This document shows, piece after piece, positions 56,701 to 64,000 of a stretch of DNA of 64,000 bases. The translations under genes and the position numbers were made by a program. This DNA is from Microstegium vimineum (taxonomy: Eukaryota; Streptophyta; Magnoliopsida; Poales; Poaceae): positions 10,727,217 through 10,791,216 of the forward strand of contig CM039123.1 of the NCBI GenBank assembly GCA_022036555.1, in the 5' to 3' direction. Each line of letters opens with the position of its first letter. Position 1 is the first letter of the stretch. The notes beneath the pieces are model-generated. The model made no database searches, was not told where the DNA came from, and worked only from the letters and a program-made list of their open reading frames with translations.

Positions 56701-57630
56701 CCGAATGGGGGGCGCTCCCGTCGGAGTTGAAGAAGACAACCTCACGCTCGGCCAATGGTGAGGTTACGGCTTCAACCAGCTGGTGCAGGCGGTGCGAGAG
56801 GTGAAGGCGAAAGCATTGGCGCGGATTCGGTGGCCTGGTAGCGGCTGACGAGCACGCATGAGCTCGTCGGAGCAATGGCGACGCTCGGTGGAGCCAGAGG
56901 CAGAGAGGGAGAGCGAGCGTGAAAGAGGACAGAGGGAGTGTTGCCGTCCCGTTTTGACGCGTCCAGGAGGACCGTGGCGTTGCAACGCATTCGGACATGA
57001 CACGGGTTCGGCCAGAGGGCGCACGGACGCAGCGGCAGCTGGCCGTCCAGGTGTCGATGGCCAGGCCATGGACGCCATGCAGCCAGAGCGAAAAGACCAG
57101 AATGCCCTTAACCCTAATTGACCATTATCTCCCTCTTCCGTGGGTTTTCATGGAAAACTTATAATACCAAAGTTGTTCAAAATTTTGAGTTCTACAAGAT
57201 TGTCAATATGAAAATTTTCAAATTCATCTTAGTTTTTGAATTGTGCATTTGAATTTGAATTCCTAATTAATTTGAATTACCCTCTTTTCTATTTCTCCAG
57301 ATTTTTGAATAATACTTGAAAAACTCCAAACATGACTTTTGCTATATTAACTGAGCTTTACAATTTTGCTTTAACAACCAGAGGCTAATTCTTGCTAGAT
57401 TTTGAATTCCATGTTTGGGGCATGTTTTCCCCCTTTTCAAATTAGGGTTTTGAATTGAGTGTTTAATTTAAACTTCTGATTTCACAACAAGCATTCACAA
57501 TATAAAAACTAAGCACAAACAATTAAACTTATTTTAGTTCAATGCAAAACAAGGTTCTCAATCACATGTATGATGCTAATGCATATGATGACATGTCAGG
57601 TTTTATTAATTAAACACCAGAGGTGTTACA
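53711..57630 (-). mobile_element. Solo LTR, copy 2 (3.9 kb)
   Basis: It starts TGTGAGTGAACCTCTTAAG and ends AGAGGTGTTACA. The duplication CTATA is perfect at 53706-53710 and 57631-57635. Interior landmarks repeat copy 1 in order: CCACCTCTTTCCGAACAGGATC, AGTACGGGAGTACTCCACAAG, GAGGAACACGACGATTCGAACC, AAGGCTATGCATCAAGTAGGAATTT, CATATGATGACATG. A GC-rich middle (about 55890-57080) has only composition-driven open frames. No retrotransposon protein is encoded, so it is a lone LTR left by recombination. Confidence 0.85.
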
Positions 57631-57635
57631 CTATA

Positions 57636-58200
57636 TGACCAACCTAGCTAGATCTGTACAAACGCAGGGTCCCCCAAATTGCTCTGAACAGAGAAGTTAG
57701 TGAAAAACGGTTGGTATTCGATCCTAGCAAGGATTATTGACACAAACAAACCATCAGAAAAAAAAAAGGGCATACCATCTTTCAACTATCCACAAAATCA
57801 CAAATCCCATGCTCTGTCTTCAATATACCGGTCTACTATGACCCTATGATATTAGCACAATAAACACGTCATCAGAACTGACGGAATGGTGATAAGGATA
57901 GATAAAACTGAGAGTTCCAAAGATGGACTGCAAAAAAAAATGGAGTCACAGCCTCATAGGACATATATATTTCTAGGAACGACCAGACCAGGGCTAAGAA
58001 ATTTGGAAGAGCTGGGACGAAGACAAGAAGAGGATCTTAGATTCACATACATATCTACAAATAAGATCAAATGACACTTCGGTTCAGCGAGTACACACAT
58101 ATTGGAAAATCCCAGATCTTAGATGTTTATCTTTTGCTAATCACCCCATCAATCCGTTTATGTACATATTACCTGATATATACGAACTAATAATAACATA
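57636..58200. other. Intergenic DNA
   Basis: No gene recognised. A short open frame at 57886-58074 has no known motif. Confidence 0.4.
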
Positions 58201-58464
58201 CTTCCTGATCTGTTCCAAATTATAAGGTATTTCAAGAATCTTGTGGATTCAAAACATCTCAAATTTGATCAGAATTATAAAAAAAATTGTAAAGATTTAT
58301 GGCATCAAATCGATATATTATAAAAATATAATTGATGAATAACTTAATGATACTTAGTTGACATCATAAAGTGTTATTATTTATCATTTAAGTTTGGTTA
58401 TAAACTGGAGATGTTTTGACTCTCTAACGCTCTTGGAATGTCTTATAATTTGGGATGGAGGGAG
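58201..58464. mobile_element. Stowaway-like MITE
   Basis: Ends CTTCCTGATCTGTTCCAAATTATAAG and CTTATAATTTGGGATGGAGGGAG form an inverted repeat of Stowaway type. TA precedes the left end; the right flank is not a clean TA. AT-rich interior. Confidence 0.6.
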
Positions 58465-59206
58465 TCAAAAGGACAGTTAGCATTTTTTTTTTCCAACAAT
58501 AGTCTAAACTCACCATGCTTTCCATTTGCCTATATATATATGTTTATTTCTTTCCATTTTTTTCTTCTGGTACAACATGGTGGGCATATAAGGGTATCAT
58601 ATTTTCTTCAAATTATGTCAAGTACTGTTTACTTGAGCAAAAGGATCACTAATACCGAAGCTAGCAGCAGTAGTATTGGAGTTAACATTAGCAGGTAATG
58701 TAACTTTCTGCCGTGCACAGACAAAAAGGTGTGATGATCAAGGCAACCCTGAGGTGAAACCCAAGAGAGCGAAGGCCCATCATGCATGTCAAATGTCAAA
58801 TAATGAAGCAAGAGGCATAGAAATTACTGACATTTTGCTGCTAGAGAGATCTATATTAAACGACACAAACTTCAAACCCTCAGCCACTCAGCAAGAGTTC
58901 CAATCCTCTCAATCTCTAACGTAAACTCGCGTGTGCAGCTACGAAGGCATAGGCAATAGAAGAAATGCCAAATATGGTTGTCACTAGACTACTAGTGGTT
59001 GTGTTTGCCTTCTTGCAGATGCTGTGCTTCTCCTCTCACGAGGCCTCTGCTGCAGCCTGTTGCCAGTGGCTTCCTTCGTGGCAAGGGACAACAGTGCTCC
59101 AAAGAGAGGGGGTTGGACAGCTGCAGAGCTGCTGCGTCGCAGGCAAACGCTATCCGCAGTTCAAATGCTCGCCGCCGGTATCTCCCAAGACACCAGCTAT
59201 CATGAC

Positions 59207-61005
59207 TTTTTTTTTAGGCAAAACAGGAGGGGGAGCACCCCTACTGTGAGACATATTAAAATTAGAGTTAAAACCAGGAGCAAAATACAGGAGGATTCAA
59301 GAAACAGAGAAAGAAATAAAGAAATTAGAGAAACTAAAAAAATAAACAAGATTGTTTAACTAATGCTCAATTAAGGAAAAGTATCTTCTCTTTGCATGCC
59401 AGAGGAGCAATGCAAATTCAGTCTTCAATGTTCTTTTTGCATCTTCCAGGGAAGACTGGATTTGGTTAAATATTAAGTCATTCCTAACCTTCCAGATTGA
59501 CCAACACATTAATATGAAAATCTCCATGAAGAAAAGAGTTCTTTGATGCATTTTAAAACTTTCTAAGTTCTGGTAAAAGTTAGACTGATGCTGGGTCTCA
59601 ATGCTTAGCCAGTGCCAGCACTCTGAAGCAAAAGGACAGTAAAATAGCAGATGCCCCAGAGATTCTTCCACTAGATTGTTTCATAGAACACACATGTAAT
59701 CTGGAAGATCCATATTTTTTCTGTGAAGCAATTCCCTTGTGCTCAACCTATCCTTGAGAATTAGCCAACATAAGACTTTATGCTTGTTTTGACATGAACT
59801 ATTCCACATCCAATTGAAGCCATGATGTATTGTACCTTGAACATTCAGCTGTTTGTAAGCCTTGGCTACTGAGAATTTTCCAGAGTTCCAAATGCATGAC
59901 CATGCATCTGGCCCCACATTTAGAGTTAGTTGTTGGAGGTCACCTTGAATAAGTGACAATTGTGTGAAAGCTTGCTGTGATAGAGGTAAGTGAAAGAGAT
60001 CCAATAGGTTAGTGCAAATTTTAGCCTGTACCAGGGAGGTTTTCTTTGACATTGCAAAGGAAAAAAGCTCAGGATATGCCTGCATTGCTACTTTATTCTC
60101 CAAAGATCCAACCACAGGTAGCAGGATTTAGCATCATTTATGTTGACTCTTGATATTCCTTTGAACTTGTCTAGCAGCTTAATGATGTCCCTCCACCAAA
60201 AAGAGCCTTTTTTCTTGTGGTGGCAGTTTATCAGGTTCATAGTAGCTTTCCCAAATGAGTGAGACCCATGGGATGTCCTCCTTGTTAAAGAATTTGCCTA
60301 AGTGTTTAAGTTACAGAGCTTCATTTTGAGTCCTTAAATTTATGACTCCCAGGCCACCTTCTTCTTTTGATTTGCATATTATAGTCCAAGCAACTTTTGG
60401 TCTTTGGTTTGCATTAATGTCTGCTCCTCTTCATAGACAAAGTTTCCTAAACTTATCAATTTGACTGATAACAATGTCATGGATGGCAAAGGTGCTCATA
60501 CAGAATGTTGGGAAGACCGTGAAGACAGAGTTTGTCAATTGAAGTCTGCCAACTTGGTTGAGAAAAGTTGAAGTGGCGGCCAATCTCCTTTCACATTTGT
60601 TCACTAATAGGGAAAAGTCAATCACCTTAGGTTTGGTTAAACCTAGTGGTAGACCTAGGTAGGTAAAAGGCAGGCTGCCCTTTTCACATTTGAATCTCCT
60701 TTGCTAGGTGAAGAAGTCTATCCTCTTAGATGTTTATTGGCACCATGACAGATTTTGAGTAATTCACTTTGAGACATGTAGATTCACCAAAGGAATGAAG
60801 AAGACCTTTTAGGGTGACAAGTTATCTACTACAAGCTTTCATGATAATCAAAGTGTAATCTGTGTACTGGATTATGGGAAAGTCATCTGAGCATCTTAGA
60901 GGTAAAGGAAGTTTAAGAAGATTAAGAGTCTTTGCTCTATTTAGAATATGAAGCCGTGGTCAGAATGACATTTTGTGACTAGCTAGCGCTTTCATAAAGA
61001 CACAG
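59207..61005 (-). mobile_element. 5'-truncated L1-type LINE inside kiwellin-B
   Basis: On the minus strand it ends in a nine-A tail (T run at 59207-59215) after a GCTCCCCCTCCTGTTTTGCC 3' end. Upstream it encodes a decayed reverse transcriptase. The active-site region is FPIIQYTDYTLIIM near 60860, where YADD is expected. LPFTYLGLPLG near 60655 and LNQVGRLQLTNSV follow, then the zf-RVT part (GKFSVAKAYKQLN, NKHKVLCWLILKDRLST, GHLLFYCPFASECW). Several stops break the frame. The left flank TCATGACT and the right flank TCATACT could be an imperfect target duplication. Sequence before the palm domain is absent, as in most LINE copies. Confidence 0.85.
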
Positions 61006-61077
61006 CGGCTAGTCATACTGTCCTCCGGGTGGCTACAGCTTGACGACACAGACCACTATCGGAAACAGCATAGATGC

Positions 61078-61360
61078 CGAGTGCTAGAGACTTTGCCGAG
61101 AGCATTATGTCGGATGCTCGGCAAAGAATATCTTCTTTGCCGAGAGTTGCTCTCGGCAACGCCAGGAGCTTGGCAAAGAGGCCTTGATCCTTGGCAAACA
61201 CAGACGCTCGGCAAAAAAGACCTTACGTGATGGCGCTCACCTCTCCGTCAATTTTTTGTCGAGAGCCAATTGTTAAGCTCTTAGCGAAGTTTTTTTTTTT
61301 TCAATTTCTTTGACGAGAGCCACCTGCTCGGCTCTCGGCAGCGCTAAACCTGCGCTCGGC
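61078..61360. repeat. CTCGGCAAAG / TTTGCCGAGAG repeat patch
   Basis: GCTCGGCAAAG, CTTTGCCGAGAG, GCTCTCGGCA and variants recur about ten times in both orientations. Such words fill the subterminal regions of many grass CACTA transposons, but no CACTA terminus is visible here. It forms the left edge of the block between kiwellin-B pieces 2 and 3. Confidence 0.6.
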
Positions 61361-62116
61361 AAAAGAATAAATTATTGTTATTATTATTATTATTATTATT
61401 TAACTCAAATATTTTTTGCAGCCCTACAACATTGCTAGGAACCCAATTTTCAAATTTGGTATGTTTTTTAGGTATTTTGATATATTTAGTTAATTTTTTT
61501 AATTGAATTGATTTTTTTCAGAAAAAGCAATTTTGAACTGCACGTGCATCGAATAATAAAATTTAATGATTCAAAAAATGATATTCATATTTTCGAGTGT
61601 ACTTTGAGTCCCTATCCAAGGATAGGCGTGAAATTTCAAACATCTTGTTCATGAAATTTGGTGAACAACTATATGTGCGATTTATTTTAAAATTGTATAA
61701 AATACAGATAAAGTCTGAAAATCACAAAACATGTCGAGATGTCGGGATAACGCATATGGAGGTTGTGAAAAAAAACTAAGACTATTTCGAGCAAGTTTTG
61801 ATGCCATACATCTCCTCCGTCGGTTGCAGGCCTTGACGACTTCACCCCGTCGCGTCCTCCTTCGTGTGGCACCATCTGGTCTCGTCTCCTCCCATCGCAT
61901 CCTCATTGGGGGTCTGGCAACACTTGCTGCCCCGACTCTGGCGCTAGGCGTGCCACGGACTGCGTCGGCTCTCTGCGGCTTCCGTGACGATGAGCAGAGG
62001 TAGAGGGAGTTGGGGCTTCCGCCATGACAAGCAAACAGAGTAGTAAAGCGTGACTCTACTGGAAACGTTCTAGAATGGGATTCTATATCGCATTCATGCG
62101 TTCTACAGTATTTTTT
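61361..62116. other. Intergenic DNA with (ATT)n microsatellite
   Basis: A TTA/ATT run lies at about 61375-61400. The rest is AT-rich until a GC-rich patch at about 61800-62000 whose open frames on both strands have no recognised motif. Confidence 0.4.
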
Positions 62117-62122
62117 TTTATT
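62117..62122 (-). terminator. Polyadenylation signal of the carboxylesterase gene
   Basis: Minus-strand AATAAA lies about 110 bases after the stop codon. Confidence 0.5.
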
Positions 62123-62232
62123 CAAAGCAGGATGTGTTCCATCTCATGTACTAGTACATACTGGATGGCTGACTCATAGGCATGCATAACGCCAAAAACA
62201 CAACACAACATGGTGGAACGATAGCGCGCGCA

Positions 62233-63210
62233 TCACGGACGGTTAACAAAGGAGAATATTCTATCGAGCATAGCCTTGGCCTTGTCACTGTCGGGCTTGG
62301 AGACATAGAATACATGGCCCTCACCCTCCGTCTCTAGCAGCTCCACCGCTCCATGTCCCTCGCCCCTCGCCTGAGCCACCGCCTCGGCGTACGCTCGGCC
62401 ACGCCACCTAAGGAAGTCATGCTCCGCGGTGCACACCAGGAGCCGCTCGCACGCCATGGTGTGCAACGCCGGCGCGCCAGGAGCCATGGGGTTCATCCGT
62501 GGGTCGTCCATGCCGTTGCCGCCTGGGCACGCGAACAGCCAGAGCCGCGCCCCCGTGGCGCGCGCCGCGGGGTGACGCGGCTCCCCGCCCACGGCCTCGG
62601 AGCCCCAGAACCAGGGATGGATCAGCACCGCGCCCTTCAACCTCCGCTGAGCGCTGACGACCATGTCGGGGTGGACGGTCAGGTAGTGGCAGATGTTAGC
62701 GCCGGCACTGTCCCCGGCCAAGAAGACGCGGCTCAGGTCGCCGTACGTCGCGACCCAGGGGTCGGACGCGGAAAGCGTCCACTTGAGCGCGGCAAGGCAG
62801 TCGTCGTAGGCCGCAGGGAGCGGGTGCTCTGGCGCGAGGCGGTACTCGACGGAGACACCGACGGCTTGGCAGCCGGATGTGAGGCTGTTGAGGAAGCGGT
62901 GGCAGCCTGGGGACGCGGCTGACTCCGCCACGAAGCCGCCGCCGTGGACGTAGACGATGACCGGGAGCTTATTATTGTGATCTGCGGTGGTGTTGGTAAC
63001 AACGCTGGGGGGCAGGTAGAGGCGAACGGAATAGGAGCCCAGCTGGACGTCCCTGGACTGGACGCCGGTGGCGGCGTCGAGACCGGGCGGGACTGGCGGG
63101 GCCACGAGGGGCCGCTCGACGCGGCCGCTCTTGTAGACCCGGACGAGACCCAAGTCGTGGAGTACCTCATCGGTGGCAGCTGGGGCGGTGGTGTTGTCGT
63201 CAGACGCCAT
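62233..63210 (-). CDS. Plant carboxylesterase (CXE / GID1-like alpha/beta-hydrolase-3 fold)
   Basis: A single uninterrupted exon of 325 codons, the usual length for plant CXE proteins. The oxyanion-hole motif HGGGF is at 89-93 and the nucleophile elbow GDSAG at 166-170 with catalytic Ser168. The acid is probably Asp265 (AEHDFLRWRG) and the base His299 (EGEGHVFY), so the triad is complete. VEYRLAPEHPLPAAYDD (121-137) is the standard family block. No signal peptide is seen, so a cytosolic enzyme is likely. It would hydrolyse small carboxyl esters; the natural substrate cannot be told. A complete Ser-Asp-His triad argues against a GID1 gibberellin receptor, where the base is replaced. GC content is high, as in many grass single-exon genes. 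It lies between pieces of kiwellin-B, in opposite orientation. Confidence 0.94.
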   Translation of the reverse strand: MASDDNTTAPAATDEVLHDLGLVRVYKSGRVERPLVAPPVPPGLDAATGVQSRDVQLGSYSVRLYLPPSVVTNTTADHNNKLPVIVYVHGGGFVAESAASPGCHRFLNSLTSGCQAVGVSVEYRLAPEHPLPAAYDDCLAALKWTLSASDPWVATYGDLSRVFLAGDSAGANICHYLTVHPDMVVSAQRRLKGAVLIHPWFWGSEAVGGEPRHPAARATGARLWLFACPGGNGMDDPRMNPMAPGAPALHTMACERLLVCTAEHDFLRWRGRAYAEAVAQARGEGHGAVELLETEGEGHVFYVSKPDSDKAKAMLDRIFSFVNRP

Positions 63211-63288
63211 GGGTCTGCGCAGGCACTGATGAGATGGTTTCTGTGTTGGGACGTGGGTGCAGGCACTGATCGGCGAGGTACGGTGGTG

Positions 63289-63298
63289 TATATATTTA
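63289..63298 (-). promoter_or_regulatory. TATA-like box of the carboxylesterase gene
   Basis: Minus-strand AAATATATAC lies about 80 bases before the start codon. The region 63299-63942 holds no other recognised gene; its open frames overlap on both strands and lack motifs. Confidence 0.5.
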
Positions 63299-64000
63299 TC
63301 ATGGCGTCACCATCATCGGATGCGATGGCTTCTAGTAGCGGTTACGTGGTGGAGGCGATGCACCAGAGCTCGACGCGAAGACGACACAAACAAATTGTAG
63401 TACTAGTATATACTCCTACGTACGTACGTGTGCCTCACCGCTCGCCGCTCGCCGGCCATGTTGACTTTGGTGAAGTCGTCATGACGATCGAACTGATTAT
63501 TGAGCCCTGCCCTTGCAGCATTGCTCGATCCATCAACTACGGTACAATTCAACCGCTGGCTCTGACGGTCTGACCGTATCATGACCATTCCTGCTAGTTG
63601 CCTCCGAGATGAATGAACTTTTACAAAGCAGTTCAAAGCAGTTATGGACCAAACGCCTCCCACACGCTCGGTTTTAGGCCACGAGCCACGAAATTTCCGC
63701 TGAGACTACAAATGAGAACGAGAGAGAGTCAGAGAGGTATAAATCATTGCCAGTTGTATATACAACTGGAATTTTCACTCTCCGAGAGAGATGAAGAACC
63801 GAGATTTCTAGCTTTGCCCAGCTTCTTCTGCGTCTCGTGGGGTCGTATGCGCGCGGGGAGGAGTGGCGCCGCCGGGAAGACGCCGAACCGCAGAGGAGCA
63901 ACGACGTGACTGCGCGGGGAGGGGCAAAGGCTGCATGACCGCTGCAATATGAAGATCCGTATCAGTGCGAAGAACGGGAGGTCTGTCCGGGCCAAGGTCG

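Larger units (their letters stand above)
58965..64000 (+). pseudogene. Kiwellin / ripening-related protein in three pieces (kiwellin-B), runs off the window
   Basis: Piece 1 (58965-59206) has a signal peptide (MVVTRLLVVVFAFLQMLCFSS) and CVAGKRYPQFKCSPPVSPKT. The conserved SGFLRGKGQQCSKE block before it lies in another frame, bracketed by indels that cancel out. Piece 2 (61018-61077) reads LSSGWLQLDDTDHYRKQHRC. Piece 3 (63943-64000) reads CNMKIRISAKNGRSVRAKV and continues beyond the window. Order and direction match kiwellin-A (LSSGWL, then NGRSVVAKV). A LINE separates pieces 1 and 2, with about 25 codons missing. A 2.87-kb block with a carboxylesterase separates pieces 2 and 3. The gene cannot make normal protein unless the second gap is an intron. 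Confidence 0.8.

Noticed and set aside
56639..57121. Several overlapping open frames in the GC-rich middle of solo LTR 2
   Set aside because: They lie in an LTR, overlap on both strands, and have no recognisable domain.
61682..62125. 147-codon frame downstream of the carboxylesterase
   Set aside because: It has no motif, overlaps a frame on the other strand, and ends in AT-rich sequence.
62233..63210. GID1 gibberellin receptor
   Set aside because: The Ser-Asp-His triad appears complete, and the characteristic receptor N-terminal lid was not recognised, so an active carboxylesterase is the better call.

Overview
The window looks like nuclear DNA of a grass, probably a panicoid such as a sorghum or sugarcane relative; the species is an inference. 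The signs are GC-rich two-exon genes of the PR-17 / basic secretory protein (BSP) type, AT-rich intergenic DNA, nested LTR retrotransposons with the plant initiator-Met primer site TGGTATCAGAGC, many Stowaway- and Tourist-type MITEs, and grass-type L1 LINE remnants. No bacterial operon, CRISPR array, rRNA or tRNA gene was seen.

Host genes. Three BSP paralogues (BSP-1 at 1437-2264 minus, BSP-2 at 17937-18722 minus, BSP-3 at 41518-42279 plus) share one phase-0 intron at the same codon and an HExxH zinc-protease motif. They are an old tandem family pushed apart by about 35 kb of transposons. A lectin receptor-like kinase pseudogene (45001-51213) is frameshifted, cut by a Copia element and missing most of its kinase domain. 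A 5'-truncated kiwellin / ripening-related fragment lies at 52664-52953. A second kiwellin copy begins at 58965 and is in three pieces, the last running off the window end. An intact single-exon plant carboxylesterase (62233-63210 minus) lies inside the block that separates two of those pieces.

Mobile layer, left to right. A 293-bp MITE (844-1136). A 2.35-kb palindrome (2573-4925) with one MITE in each arm. A small DNA transposon (5537-5892 plus 17526-17672) split by an 11.6-kb Gypsy element (5893-17520, target duplication CGGGT) that keeps gag remnants but no recognisable pol. A 3.7-kb solo LTR (12413-16125) sits in that Gypsy primer-binding site. A 13.7-kb Sirevirus-type Copia (20185-33891, target duplication TGTTT) lies in the first copy of a roughly 0.6-kb tandem duplication. 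LINE tails, Stowaway and Tourist MITEs and a 0.9-kb inverted-repeat element fill 35-41 kb. A 166-bp hAT MITE and a CACTA end lie at 43.9-44.5 kb. A degenerate 4.8-kb Copia (45767-50537, target duplication CATTC) sits in the lectin kinase. After an LTR fragment (to 52663) comes a second copy of the solo LTR (53711-57630, target duplication CTATA), then a 5'-truncated L1 LINE (59207-about 61005) in kiwellin-B.

Relative ages. DNA transposon, then Gypsy, then solo LTR at the left. The tandem duplication predates the Sirevirus. The palindrome predates both MITEs inside it, because the opposite arm keeps an empty site for each. The most unusual signals are this self-genotyping palindrome, the six in-frame stops of the Sirevirus env-like frame, all of them TAG, and the carboxylesterase block inside a kiwellin gene.
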